From positions 10,056,501 to 10,120,500 of the forward strand of contig NC_091113.1 of assembly GCF_024713975.1 (NCBI RefSeq): a stretch of DNA of 64,000 nucleotides. Reading direction: 5' to 3'. Position numbers and translations under genes: made by a program. The notes beneath the pieces are model-generated. The model worked only from the letters and a program-made list of their open reading frames with translations. It was not told the DNA's origin and searched no databases. Position 1 is the stretch's first letter. Each line of letters begins with the position of its first letter. This DNA comes from Paralichthys olivaceus. Taxonomy: Eukaryota > Chordata > Actinopteri > Pleuronectiformes > Paralichthyidae. This document shows positions 1 to 14,500 of this stretch, in pieces.

Positions 1-180
1 CTGTTCGGTTCACTGCAGGACGCATGCACCGGATGTTTTGAAGCTTTTGTAACTGTTGCAGCTGACGTTGATAAGAGTGTTAACAATGAAATTAAATAAA
101 GTTGTAGCCCAAAAGTTAAAAAACCACGACCTTAAAAAGGTAAACAAGTTGTGTTATGCACATACAGATTTATTTATAAC

Positions 181-330
181 ACAGACTGTTTATAAAGATG
201 GATGACATGATGTCTCCTCAAAATTTAGGCCAAAGTGTCTCAAACGCCATCTGGTGGTGACATGACTATTGAGTTCATAAATCCTTCCTCTTCCATATTG
301 GTAGATGGGACATGGTACAGATCGAACATT
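181..330 (+). repeat. Dispersed teleost repeat, copy 1
   Basis: The block begins with ACAGACTGTTTATAAAGATG and ends near GGTAGATGGGACATGG. Its right half (about 268-316) matches the reverse complement of 15,313-15,370 with scattered differences, including the shared words TTCATAAA and GATGGGAC. Its left half resembles 14,848-14,870. This shows an old interspersed repeat. The class is not clear; I recall similar sequences as common in fish genomes. Confidence 0.6.
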
Positions 331-2468
331 AGGAAGATGGTCACTGACAGTTTAGTTAGATATCATACTGATGTTTGTTCAAGTGTTCATTTTTCTTTTA
401 AAAGGTTTGGTTTTAATTAGTTATTTGATGCTATAAAACCAGGTGTTTTGGGCTATTTGGGCCTAGTTTGCTCTTTGTAAGTGAGCAAATTTAGGCTCAC
501 ATCCATTTTTCTGGGCCAAAAGACAGCAAGGAGTGCTGCACCATTGCCTGAAGTGGCCCACATCCGTATGCTTTACGTCCATGGTTTGTACAATGTGTTG
601 TCTGACTACACTAAAAATCAATGGTCTCCTTCAACGGGATAAAGGTGTTCATTTTCAGAAAGTATGTCAGTTCTTTTCATGAGAGGTGACAGAATATAGA
701 GCATTATGAAAAGAAGTTGACACACCATTCTTTAAAAATGTATTTTGATGATAAAATATTGAGACTTAAGGTATAGAGGTAAATAGATGCATAGTGCATT
801 TGGAGAGCAACTGTTATCACTGCAATCTGGATTTGTAAATTGTTGTAAGTTTGCATATTATTAGACTGTTTATACTGTATTTTTTCCCTGAACTTGGCGA
901 GATGCTTTCCCAGACAATTACAACCAGATGCAAACAGAGGGTCAAAAGAGGTCATTCCCTTTTTTATTAAAGTTTATTAATGATAATACAGGGGAGGGGT
1001 AGAATCATACTCCATCATTCTTTTTGCAACTGTTTTTTTCCCCTTTGGCAGCACATGCAGCTGTAGCAGGTGCTGACATTCCTTCTCCACATCTTCCCTC
1101 TTTTCCAGCCCTTTCACTCTCTCCTCAGTCTCTCCTCGCAGTCATTCCCTCTCTTCCCTCTTATTGTTTCCATTTTAATTGCAATATAAAAATGGCCAAA
1201 CACTGCCCTTTGATGGGAAGGGACATTCCTGGCGTCTCTCAGATGTCTGCGCTGCTTTGCGGTAATCCAACTCCGGTTGAAAGCATTTTCCTGGGAAAAA
1301 GAGGCGGCTCGCGATCGACAGGGGCACGGGGACACCTGCAGCTCTGGCGTGGCGGTGACTACAGATTTGCCCTGGACGTGACTCAACACCGATCTGAACA
1401 CACAAATGAGAGCACACACACACACACACCCTGACACTTGCATTCATATGAAAGACCTTACTCCAGCCCTCGCTTATGCTTCCACGCACGTATGGTACAT
1501 TCCACACTGCAACTTCCCCAATCTTTCCAAATGCTCCTCCAGCACATTCAGTGATGTCCAGCCTGATGAGAGTAATATGGTGAAAATGAGGACAGCTGCT
1601 CCTATAAACCCTGTCATCAATTTGTCCCAGTCATTAAAATGGGCTGTAATTGGCCTAATTGCGGTCAATCATGCTTGCCAATGGTGCAGAAAAGTGTAGG
1701 GTATCCCTTTACAAGCAGAGTGGACGATGAAGATGAAGCAGACTGCTCTGCTTCAGAACAATGATTGGTAAGTATGATCTTTGTCTAATCCTAACCACAA
1801 ATTACCTATTTGTTTGAAAGGAGAACAAATGATTCTCTAATAGCAGACAGGTTCAGTAAGACGGCCTCTCACAGAATGTCAAGTGAAAGTTATTTCCTCT
1901 GAGCAATGTCTTGTTTTGACTCCACAAACCAATCCCATATACTGCTCAGCTCTGTTTAAAGTCAATATATCATTTGATCAGTCACAGCACCTCATGACAG
2001 GAGCGGAGCTGCCACAGGATTGCGTTCTTAGACCTACATGATGAGGTCTGCCGAGGCAAACCAGTTTCAGGTACTGTGAAACTAGATTCCTCCGGTGGGG
2101 CCATCGACTGTCACTCTCGGCCGCGGGATGATTGACTCCCCGAATATGTCTCCCCTTAAAACATCGCATTTCTTATGCACACAAACAAGGACACAGCAAG
2201 CCTGAGAAGAATATGACAGGCGGTCTGTGAGTGACAGCCAAGCACGCCGGAAAGCAGAGAGGTGGGTGAGGCGGGTGTGAGTTTCTGCGGAGGTGTGCTG
2301 GGGCAGCTCAGGTCGACTGGGACACATGGCTTCTCTGGGAGGAATTTGTATTAAATTCATCTTCTCCCCCTCCCCCCCCACAAAAAAAATTGTTTCCAGC
2401 CTGCGGCCATCAAACTGCTGTCAGATCACCGACTCTTCCCTCCTTTTTATTCTACAAGCTCCCCCATC

Positions 2469-2469
2469 T

Positions 2470-2500
<31 letters not shown>

Positions 2501-2506
2501 ACACAG
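2469..2506. repeat. (CA)n microsatellite
   Basis: A near-perfect CA run with one interruption. Translated histidine/threonine frames across it are artefacts. Confidence 0.9.
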
Positions 2507-4023
2507 ACGCACATCCCAACTCTCCACTTTGAGTTCACTTACACAAACAGTCAGAGGAAAAAAGGAGGGTCGTATGGGCAGTCTGGCTGTCTGAGCTGAG
2601 GTGTGTATGTGTGTGTGTGTATGTGTCTGTGTGTGTTTGTGTGTGTTGCTGACTGCATTGTTCTATGTGTGTGTGTGTGTGTGTCAGTCTTATTCTTGAG
2701 CCAACAGGAAAGGTCTAACCTTCATAAGCAGTGCTTGGAATAATCTCTGAGCAACTGAAAATATGTCTTGTGATTTCATACATGCTTGGCAGCCATAATC
2801 AATCTCTTTGAAGTGGTGGCCAGTCTCATTTAGAAACCAAATAAATGGCCTATTTCATCCAGTTGTTTGACACAACTTTAATTTATTGTGGAAAACTGGA
2901 ACATGCTTTTAACTCCTCAAGTCATTTCAACCATCCCAGGTATTCTATAATCATACAGGCCTGATTTAAACTAGTCTAAACTGTAAAGAGTGGAGCCCAA
3001 CTTCCAAAGCGTAGAAATTAATATGGAAAAGGAAGCCTTTCATCACATCTTGGTAACCCTCGGTGGAGTTCTACATCAAATTTATTGCCACCATCACCAA
3101 CATATCTGATGTCACTCTGGAGGAAACAGCTCGGAGGAAGTTTCCTCACAGTTCTGGTCCCGACTAGGTCACGGTTCTGGGTCCCAGCTGTGAGCAGTTT
3201 GATGGTTGGTTGATTTCAGGCAGCAAAAACAACCTCTCCCCTGCTTCTCAGGCCAAAGGTGCACAACTGTGTATGTGTTAAAGGAAGGTGGGAGAGGGAG
3301 AGCGCTCCTATTCACCACTCAGGGATGTGGAGATGCTGCACGGGGTTACTCGGGCGACAGGCCACGCCTGAGTGGGGGGCCCAGTCGAGAGGGTGGAGGT
3401 CAATTAGAAGCAAATGTCCTCCATCATGACCGCTCCATTGTAGCCCGCCTTGCTCGTGTTTTGTTGTGCGCGAGAGGACTTGATCTGACCCTGGCCATAT
3501 CACTCTCACTCCATATCACTCTCAATCACCATCATCCATCTGAAAAAGACCATAAAATTAGGCAAAGCTTTTTTTTAAAGCATCTTATGTCTCTTGCCTT
3601 CAAAAAGTTACTATAGTCTTGGTAATGCAATCCCATTGTTGATTCTGCGATAGACGGAGTCAGCTCGACCACAGCCCCCCACCCTTTAGCTCTCAAAGAG
3701 GTATGAAGACGGTTTGCATTGGCTCTCCTCGGGCTGTCAAAATAGAAACCACTCTAAAAACTGGGCAGACTTGAGGATGTGATTTTTCGTTGTTTTTCTT
3801 CAGAGCTGTGGAAACATCCAGCATTACTGTAAACAGCAGTTCAAGACTCCAGCAGGGGATGAAATCATTTCCATGAGGTGGACGGGTCAATAAAGACATC
3901 TCCTTTTTGTCATCCGCTTTTATCAGGCTAAAGCTCTCAGCACCAAGAGGCCATGTCTCACACTTGGCCACAATTATGCTTTTAAAACTGTCTCTTGGAA
4001 AGACAATTACTTACCCACTTGCC

Positions 4024-4047
4024 CACACACACACACACACACACACA
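4024..4047. repeat. (CA)n microsatellite
   Basis: A perfect CA dinucleotide run of about 12 units in intergenic DNA. Confidence 0.9.
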
Positions 4048-7000
4048 TGCATACATGTACGCCTCAAAGAAAAGATTATCTACTCCAGATCTGGGATTTT
4101 TTAAGTCCCTCGACAGTTATAAAGAAAACACAGTTTGTTTCTCTGACTCCTCGTGGTTTAGGAAACAACTCAAACCACAATCACACACTCGCAATCGTAC
4201 ATCTCTGGGGAAGAGAGATGTTTTTGGCATGACTCTCTCAAAAGCAGTGGGATGTGAGAGGTAAGCAACGCATCCCGCCGCAACACAGTTGTGATGCTCC
4301 TGTAGGAAAATATTTCAAAGATTTCACAGCAGAGCAGTTGACAAGTACAGAGATGTGTTCAGGCGAGATGAAATGTGGGAAAAAAAGGAAAACAAAAAGG
4401 TGAAACGATATAGTAAAGATTTTGGCAAGGATATGAGAAATATGAAAAGGAAATGCGTTTTGGGAAAGAAAGGAAGACTGCTGTCAGAGAAATGGGACCA
4501 AAGGCAGGACCGGTGGGATATAGATGAAGAGACACAGGAGAGAGGTTTTGGGGGGAAGAAAGAGATGCAGATATAGTGAAGGAGTCTGTCCGTATACAGT
4601 GGATTAAAACCACATGTGTCTGCCTGAGGTGAGGACACCGCAATCCTGCACACACATGCTAGGAACGAATGCCGTCACTTGCACCCACCGGGGGTGCCGC
4701 ACACTTGTTTCCAGAATTTATTTCTCCTGCCAACTCCCTGCCGCTCGCAAAAAAAGTTTTCACGTGTCATCCACACCTCGTCTTTCATTTGTCTTGCAAA
4801 AACAAATACATAAATACGCACTTTCCCTCCAAGGTCATCTTCCATCTTACTCAGCCTGCAAACAGAACAATGCTTTGGGTAAGCGTTGCCATGACAAGAA
4901 GCTCCCTGAAGAAACCTATGCGGGCGGAGAAGTCATGGGAAGAGGGCAGCATTGAAACCGGATGCCCAGGACAAACTGGAGGGCCCAATTTTTTCTTGAT
5001 TTTTCTAAGAATTTGATCATATGTTCCTCGTCACCCCGAAAAAAAATACATCTGTCAAAATTGATCTTTAGAGGAACTGACAGATTTTTAGATTCAAGTG
5101 GCTTTGGATTTGCATCTGAATAGATTTAGCATAACTTAACTGATTACCTCCACATATGTTAACGCGCATGTGCATAAATTATGTCAGATCTCAGAGAGGT
5201 CTGAGATGCCCTGACTTTATACATATCGTCTTCAGTAAAACGTATTTAGGACAGTTGGAAGAATGAGAGGGAGGGGGCGACGAGAGGAGAGGGTAGCTGG
5301 GAGAAAAGGGGGCGAGACAGCCATGCTATGGGAAAGTGTTTTTGGGGAAACCAAATTAAGGGGAAGAAAGGCCGGACACAAAGGCCTTTGAAAGCGGCAG
5401 ACAGTTCCCTTGACATGTGTCTTAAAAGAGATGCTGCCGCCAATGCCAAGAAGGGGGGAAAGGACAGAGGAGAGAGAGAGAATGGCGAGAGGCTGAGGGA
5501 GGGAAGGAAGGAGATCAAGGGAAAGATGGAGTGAGAAGTATGAGGGCGGAGAGAAGTGAGGGCAACCAAGACGAGACAAAACTCTTATAAGGAAGAGAAG
5601 AGTGGAGGAGAGTGGTTGAGTTCAAGATAGATGTAAAGAGTATGAATTAAAGGCGTCAGTGCAGGTCTGTGGTCTGTGGAGCAGACCCAATGGAAGATAT
5701 GCACTCACTGAGCATGTCTCTGTACATGCACGTCGTGGGCATGTGTGAGAATACTTAAATGAGATGGCTTCCGTGTGCAATTGTGAAAATGAATGTGATG
5801 TGTGTGTGAGGAGGAAACAGATTTCAAATGACGGTATCCTCCATTTTCTGATCCATTCCTCAAGGTTGCAGCATTTGGCAGGGTTTGGAGATGCCTGCTA
5901 ACAATATGTTTATAAATGGTGATGTGCACTGAAGAGACTGTTCTTGTGATGAAATATTTATTTTCTGTTGTGAAATTATTCTCAACAAGTGGTTTTTAAA
6001 TCCCTTTAGGCAGAATGAAAATTTGAATTTAGTCCAATCGGGTTTCAGTTCAGTTTCGTCACTATTCCTTGAAATAAATATATATCAATTCTGGTTTCCA
6101 CAAATCCAATCTGAGATTCACACAATCAATAAAAATAATGGATGGCTGATGGACTTATGGTGTTTAACAATCTGTGGAACTGAAAGAATCTGTAAACAAC
6201 AAACTCCCACTTTTTGTGATGCTGCTTGCTGCCGATGTCAACAGAAAAATAGCAACACGCTTTTTCTCATGCAGATCCAGTCTCTTTGATGCAGATCGGC
6301 CCCTCTCCTTCTCCGTCTCCTTCCGCCATTGTGTGCCCCTCAGAATTCACACTGGACTCCCTTACTCCTTCTCGCTTCCTCACACACACACATGCACTCG
6401 CAGACACACGCACACACATATTATTCCTTCCTCGGGGCTGTGTCTGACTCCGGCATGAAATCAATTTCGGAGCCCGCACCCTCCCACCACCCTTCTTCGG
6501 CGCCCATTTTCTCTCACCATGAAGCGAGACCGTTGCTGTGCCAGCCTGAGGACAAAATCGCCCCCCCTCCCCACGCTAATGCCCCTTTCCCCATCCCAGA
6601 AACCCTTAGTTCTGTGCCCTCGTGGCGCCCGGCGTTGTCACCCAGTCTCCCTTCCTTCCTCGCCTTCACCTAAAGTGGCTCCAAAGGCCTCATCTTTCCA
6701 CCGTACTGCATATCCATTAACCTTTCAAATATGAAAATGCAATCCACACAGATAGTTGAGACCACACACTGTGACTCAGTAAAACTTTGTTTCATTTTCA
6801 CCCTGCTGTTTTACTACCAACTGTATGTGTGGAATACCTGTGAAAATCAACTTTACTGTCTGAGAAACTCAAAGAGTTGTATGAGTACATAAAAAAAAAG
6901 TTTTGCCTTTGATCATCAAAATACAGGCTAAATGGGAGCCCATTAAAACTTCACATAAAAAATCAAGCGTAACAACAGTTTGGCAACGTGACAGCAGCAT

Positions 7001-7960
7001 GAAAAGGTCTGGAATCTGAAAATTGGTATAAAGTGACAAATAGTGCGTAAGTTGAAAGAGGAATGGACGTGCGGAGGTGCGGCGGCACAGCTTTTATCAT
7101 TGTGATTCCCTCTGCCGGCGTGCACTGCTCCTTCCTAATCCGCACTGACAGAGTTTTCATCATCTGAGGAGGTGGGGACGACTGAGGACTGGAGGGAGCT
7201 GGGGGACTTTCCTCCACTTTCTCCCCCAGTGGCGGTGCACGCTGAGCGGCCTCAGCCAGGGCCACCAAGGCCCCCTTTGTGCCCGTTATCACCAAGTGGT
7301 GAGTGATGGTGCCGCGGCCTCCCGCTCTCAGGAGAGGGGAGAGGGTTGGGAGGGGGAGGAGGTGAGGAGGAGAAGGTGCAGGAGAGGAGTAGATTGGAAT
7401 GTTCCCAGAGGAGACAGAGAGCCAAAAGAGAGGAAAAGAAAGGGGAGAGTTAAAAGACGGAGGCTGTTTGAAGGGATGGCCGTTGTATCGGCCGCGCTTT
7501 TCTCACAGGTGCAGGTCTCACAAGAGAAATGTGCTTCCCTGTGATGACTCATTACCATCAATGAAATGTGGGAACGGAAAAACTCCCAACAGTGTGAGAA
7601 TAGTCAAGATTTCACTCAGTATATTTATCGTTCATCCCTTAACCATGTTTTATCTGAAAGGCTCCAGTTTAACAAGCTGATGTCATACGAGCTCTAACAA
7701 GTGTGTTTCCTGTTAGGATTTCATGTCTTGACTCAATTAGAGATGAGCACTGAACAAACGTCTAGACAACGGGCAGATGTCGAGGTACATCCGAGTTGCT
7801 ACAGATGGATCTTGGGAACTGCCCAGACAATGCAAAGGGGTGAAAGGTCAGATTTTCCCCCCAACCCCTGCTCTCCTCTCTCCTCTCCTTTCCCAGCCTT
7901 CTCCCACGCTCCCTCCATCACTACAGCACCTGTGTCCTCAACAGCACCCAGGTCCACAAA

Positions 7961-8014
<54 letters not shown>

Positions 8015-8066
8015 CAAAAGCATTTATACATGCAGATACCAGTGTCACAGACATCTCTCTCTCTCG

Positions 8067-8110
<44 letters not shown>
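7961..8110. repeat. Compound (CA)n-(CT)n-(CA)n microsatellite
   Basis: A CA run to about 8,012 is followed by a 40-base spacer, a CT-rich run from about 8,053 to 8,079, and a second CA run to about 8,110. Long open frames on both strands here are only translated repeats. Confidence 0.9.
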
Positions 8111-8111
<1 letters not shown>

Positions 8112-11100
8112 TCCTGGCCTTCCCAGCTGCCTGTGCACCTGTGCTGGCAGCTGTCATCACCGTGGTAACTGGCATACAGCTGGCTGTGTCACTATCACCT
8201 GACTCATCTGCCTTTCAGAGACAAAGAAAGAGAAAAGAGGGGAGGTGGAAAAATGAACAAATATTTAAAATTGAGAATTAAGGTGTATGTGAATGACAAA
8301 CTGGACACATGAATGGTTGTTGCAGTGAAAAAGGAGGAAATGAGAAAACTTTGGCAAACTAAATGAACAGAGTTAGGAACATATTTATTTTGGGATGACC
8401 TCTACTGTTATTCCACACCTGCCCAGCAGGCGGCACCATTAAGTTTCTCACATTCGCTCCCCCTCTGTTTGAGTCAACTGCGCTCCCAGCTGCTCCTCAT
8501 TGACAAACAAGCCTCAGTTAGAAATAGAGGACAGGTATTTATCTCTCTCTGCAATGATGTCTGTGTTAGCCTGGTGACAGTCTTTCTCCGCTAACTGCCT
8601 TTTTGACCTGTGGCAAGTTAAAGGTAATGTCTGAAAAAAGGATGAACTTGATGATAGTCTGCTCACAGAGCCACAAGATGAGGTTGTTTTTGACCCAGAT
8701 CACTGTAAGTCACAATGGACTCACAAAGCCATGGACGTGAAGTGTGACTGGTGAACTAGCGCCCCTGTTCAAATTTCAGGAATTGCTTTGCCTCTTGCCT
8801 CTGAACACTGGAGCATTATATTTCCTGATAGTGAGCCACCACCATATCCATGTTTTCCCCACTACTGGCCTGTGGATGCTGCCCAGATTCCAGATTCACC
8901 AATAAGTTCAAACGCCCACACTGGCTGCAACAGTGTTGGCGTCGTGTGCTGGACGAACACTTCAATGTTTTATTGAGGGATTTTGCTTTAATTTCACCCA
9001 TCTGTTTTTGTCCTGCTGCCTCCTGGCTGTGTTTAAGTACTCGATCTGTCTTCCAGAGTTAACGGCAAAGCCAAAGTGAGAGGAGAAACAAAATTATCTT
9101 CCAGATACTGGATTAAGTGTCTCTGACTTTTTTTCTAAAGTATAGCTTTTTGGGGGGGGTTAATAAATATTGTTGCAACCAAATGCCTAGTGGGCATTAA
9201 TAACTACAAACTAATGAAAAAAACTCACCACCCAGAAATAAACTGTCCCAACCTATTTCCTAGTGTGATAAAAGAAAAAGCTGAACCATCTGCTTTTTAA
9301 AGGTCAGGATCAAGGATGTAGCAAAACAAGACTTGTAGAGACCCCCCTGCACGGTCGACTTTAATTACAGCTGAGGAAGTTGCACAGCTTAACGTGTACC
9401 ACCCTGCTCGGCTGTTACATCCCATGACTCTGACCGAAAGCAGAAATGCTGTTTAATATGTTTCAATGTGCCGGTGTGCACGCTACAGCGATGTGTGGCA
9501 AAAAGCACCATGCAGCATATGTGCAGGCGTGTCTGCTCGGCCTGTTAAAGCAGAGGGGACATCAAAAGGTGGGTTTTATACCCCCCCGCACACCCCATTG
9601 CCACCCCTCACTATAAATCCACCCCAAAAGGAGCCATTTATGGGACAATAAGAGCCAATTTATGGGCCCCAAGAAAATGAAGGCAATTCAGAGGTGTAGG
9701 ATGAAAGATGACAAGGGCTTTCTTGCGGCTAGCAGGCGTTAGCTGGTAGCTCTGTGTTTCTTCACAGCTTTCTCCTCTGTAGCGTGCGCTAAGAGGGGGG
9801 AATAGGGAGAAGAGATTTGGGAGTTGGGGTCTGGAATTTTAAGAAACACCAGTGCAGCAAAGAGGAGAAGCATTTCCTTTCAAAGAAAAAACTGGTCAGC
9901 TGGATAAAGGCAGAAGTGGAACCTGCAAAAGGATGTTGTACATTTTGCAGCATGTTATTCAAGAACTTTTAGAAATCACATTTAATCTTGGTTGCTTTTG
10001 CCAAGATTCTCCACCAGCTTGGATGACCTATCCTGTCCCCCCAGAGGTCACAAAATGCTTTCATAGGAATTCATACATAAAGACAACGAGATTAGCAGCA
10101 TTCTGGACACACACACACACGTATACAGTCGCGGAGGCACAGGAGAGGTGAACCAGATCCAGTCTGCCTCCGAGTTACTCAGGTGTGGTGAGATTGCAGG
10201 AGAACTGACACGAGACGCTTGGGGAAAATCACGGAGAGGCCCGTGCCATGCCCCGACCGCTCAAGCGTACACAATAGCTCTACAGCCTGTGGTGTGTGTT
10301 TGTGATGAATGCAACAGCACATCAGGAAGAGCAATTTTTGTTTTGTTTTATCCATCTCTCTGCATGTCAACCTCCACAGTATACACACACCAAAGTAGTG
10401 CGTCTCTTTGCCTCTGCACGCTCATGAGTCAGTTGCTCACATTGTGTCTGGAAACAACTTCTGATTGAATCCGTTTATTCCTCTCTACACCCCCCCACCA
10501 CCACCCTCTCTCTCTGTCGCTCTTTTCCTCTTTTATTCATCTGGTTTAATGGTCTGTAATAGTTACCAAGTATCATTAAGGCCAACCTCTGTGGCTTCTA
10601 ACAGCGCTGTAGGCAAGCCAAGTGTTTGTTGTCAGCATTTTATTGGCTTCCAGGGAGGAGGGTTGTTGTTGTTCAGTGTAATCTTGGCACGCCAATAACA
10701 GGTTTCAATAAAAGCAGCTGCTTTCTTATGGTAGTAAAGCCTCTCACTTCCCTCCCCCCTTTTGCAAGTGTGTTTGTTGGAATACAAAGCTACCTGTAGA
10801 GATGACATGTCCAGAAACATGTACATCTACAGTCTCTTTCTCTATGGTCTGACGTGCATGAATAATTTTCTCTCTCTTTAAAAAGTAGTTTTCTGTCATT
10901 CATGTCACTGTGCAGGTTTTCAGGCTTGTGACCGTTACCAATGCTGGCTGGTTTAGTTTGACCACACTGCCCCCTTTAGGGCACAGCTGGCTGTTGCAAA
11001 TGAACAAATTTGGAGAGGTGGAGGTTTGTGCCTTAAAATGATTTAATAACAATCTTTTAGTGGCTGGTATAAATAAGTTCCTTAGTTTTAGTTCCAGTTC

Positions 11101-11384
11101 ACATCCTTCTGCATTTACAAATTCTTTATAACAGGACTATTTCTTCTCCTTGTGACCAACGCTTCAGAAATTTCACAATAGCAATCGGAAGTGCTACATT
11201 AGGCACAGAACATAGCTCAAACTATTTTAAGTTCAAAGCTGACATGATCAGTCCTGGATAATACAAGTGGATTGAAGGTGGATAAACATGTGGTTAAGAG
11301 ACACAAGTATCAGCTAAAGGGATGTAAAGAGGTGTTCAAGAGGGGATACAAGCAGGAAACCAAATACAACTAGTTTTGATGTTA

Positions 11385-11580
11385 TAATGGAGGTAAGTAT
11401 TTGACTTAAAAGTATGTAAAGTACAAATAAATACACAAAAATTCACTTAAGTAGAAGGAAACTACTACTAAACTTCTCCACTAAAAGTAAAGAAGTACTT
11501 GGTTTTTAGTATATATATTTAAAGTATTAAAAGTAAAAGTACTTGCAAAGTGAAGCCTATTTCCTAATACAACAGCATAT
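11385..11580. repeat. Probable dispersed fish repeat rich in AAGTACTT-type words
   Basis: The block is dense in short words such as AAGTA, AGTACTT and AAAAGTA (for example TAAAAGTAAAAGTACTTG near 11,530). I recall this composition from a common teleost interspersed element, probably a non-autonomous DNA transposon relic. I could not define ends or a target duplication. Confidence 0.45.
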
Positions 11581-14500
11581 GACATCAGTAACTCAGCCGA
11601 CGGTATATTCAGTTTGATGTTCATGTGAACAGGACACGACACGTGGAAAACACAACTGCAGAGTAAACAATGCTATTCATTGTACACGATCATGTAAATA
11701 TAACACAGCAACAACTAACATTTCCAGGAAAGTAAAAGAAATATGTGGGTGAGTTGATATTATAATATCTGTCTGTCTGCGTCACTTGTAGTTGATATTG
11801 AGCCCTGATACTGGGCAGTCATTTTGCACTTAATGTAAACTTTGTCCTACTTTTGCACTTTGTCATCGCCATAAGTAATTTAGCAACATGGGTCACATAA
11901 AAAATAAATTCTGAGTTGGAAGTTTGAGTTAAAGTGAAACTCTTGTGTTGCTTTCTACTATGAAATCTCTCCCGTTATTCTTGGCGGCAAAGTTTGATTT
12001 GCCACCACATTCCACAGTTAAAAGGTATAGGAGAAAGAGTTCCCATGTGCCAGAAAAGAGTTCCTGTCTCTCATGTAAAATTAAAAAGCACTCATATAAA
12101 CATTATTGAACCTCTGCTCAAGCACAAACATTCCACCATGATGTCTGGCTGACCCCGACGTTGGTTCGTGTTTCCTCTCCTGGTTTCTCCGGGGTTTTTT
12201 ATGCTGTCCTCCATCAATCATTTCTTATTTTCTAACTGTCTATATCGTTATTTCGCAGTGCAGATGTCACAGCCTACAAGTGGTCAACACTTCAAGGGTC
12301 CTATTTGACTGTATATTTGGCCATGTCAGCAGCACACCTCTATGGAAGGCATTGTCCCCAATATTATTTCCCCAATATTTACAACAGACTTCCATATCCA
12401 TCACAACATCTACTATTACTCAACATCCTATAATTTAGTTGAAGAGCTTTAGAGTAGTTCTATTTAAAAACATTTAAAAATGGGCCTGTTCATAAATTCA
12501 CAATTTGTTTTGTGCAAACGTTTGGCCACCCAACTTGCTTTATAGCAGCCAGAATCTCCTTGCACCACTTACTTTCTACTCTTGAAATGATCTGACTTGA
12601 TTTAACTTAACCTGACTTGGTCTACCCTAACTTAACCTAACCTTGCCTAGCCTATACCCCAGCTTAACCTTTATGGTTATGTGCATTTGCAAAAACAAAT
12701 GGTTAATCTACCTAAAGTACCTTTAGCCTTAATTGGACAATTAGCATTAATAAGCACATAATCCAGATATCTATTTTCTACACAGATATGATCCACATCA
12801 CTGTTCAAAAATCACCATCTGATGGCCTTCACATGGACCTCATCAGACCTTGCGCTCATAAACAGTTTCATCCAGCACGATGGTCAGTCGGCAGTCCTGT
12901 GGAACACTAAAATCTTTGTCTGTCCACATTTACACATTTGCTCCATCCATACCCTGTGCTGTTTTTCAAGCCTTAGTTTGACCCTCTGCTATCAGCCCCC
13001 TGGGAAGTGAGTGACAGCTTTTATATGCCACCGCATATGTAACTGATATGAATTAACATGACTCATCACTTTCCAATAATATGTTTCAGGGACTTCCCAC
13101 CGAGTCAAAAACAGCTTTTATTTTTCCTTTACTGCAAACACAAATTAATTTTACATCATCTTTGGACTGTTCACCTAATGAAGCAAAAGTCACATCTAAA
13201 AACAAACACATTCATGATCAAAATTCAAAGTTGTTTTCATGGATCATTTAGTCGTCGATCACTTTGTCGAGCAGTTCTGTTGTCGCAGCCCTGAGCAGTC
13301 TGATCCCTGAGTGACAATAACGTTGTGGTCTCATGGAGCGTATCGGAGCAGAAAGACCTTTTTTCTGCCAATTAACATTCATGTGTGTGTGTCGTTTCCA
13401 AGAAAAACCTCACATCGATCCAGTTCCACATCGAGCACATTTTTTTTAAGCAGCTCATTGACTTTGCTGGAGCCATCTTTGCTAACAGCTGTGCTGTATA
13501 AGTGCAGCACTTACATCACTGATTGTGGGATGTGGTTTGGCCTTTAGATGTTATCATTTGTATCTTTCACAAGCTGTTTGCAGGGATAGATGATGAGGAA
13601 AGTCTGCGTAACCTTTTGAGGCTTCTGACATGACAAAGTGTAAAACGTCTCCAAATCACTGTAAAGTTTCCATCATATCAACCTGGGGTGCAAATGTCAT
13701 GGGGGCTCTACAAATCTCAAAGTCATGAAGCAGTGAGGGAATAATTTTGAAGGTAATGCATGGGCAAAAATGAGTCATCGTTTATGATCAAAATCTTTTT
13801 TAAATGTAATTTCTGGTAAAAAAAATAATAAGTTAAGAAAACATAATTAATCCTGCCCTCAGTGACTTTTTTTCCTCAAGTTTAAATGATGCAAAATATG
13901 TGTTTAAAAGACAAACAATGAGGTCTGCCTTTACTGGCAGATTTAAACAGAGCTGAGGGGTTTTCCTAAGTCGAAGACGGTTGGGAACTATTGCTGTATA
14001 TGACAATATAATCATCGTCTTATGGCTGTGACCTCCCGGAGGCCTTCAAAGGTTATCCATGATTCACTCAGATAATGAGCCTCATCATTTAGGCTGTCAC
14101 CCTCGCTCCTCTGAGGGCCAGGCTAATATCTGCAACCAGCTGAGGAGCTCTAATCCCATGCAACACTGACCACTTACTGTAAACGAATGACTGATTGGAT
14201 ACTTATTCAGCATAACATTGAATTTCACTGGGCTGTTGTGTGATGTGGAGCAGGAGACGAAAAGTTAAACTCTGAGAGCTGAACAGATTTTTAGCTCTTT
14301 GGTGCCCCTTCCCTCCATTTCAACACAACTTAACAATATTTCCCTTGCAAGCACATTGCCGTCATTTAATTTTTTCAAGGGATCGAGGAAAAGCGACAAG
14401 GACACAGGGATTTAGTTTTTTCGACACATGAAACACCAGGCCATGAATTCATTATCCCATGACATTTCAACTGCTTATAAAATGATTTAATCATTCAATG

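Noticed and set aside
1024-1507. Overlapping open frames on both strands near 1.0-1.5 kb
   Set aside because: Frames on opposite strands are equally open, contain a CA run, and show no recognisable domain or plausible splicing.
7701-8202. Open frames of 141-155 residues around 7.7-8.2 kb
   Set aside because: Most of the length is translated CA and CT microsatellite; composition and lack of similarity argue against a gene.
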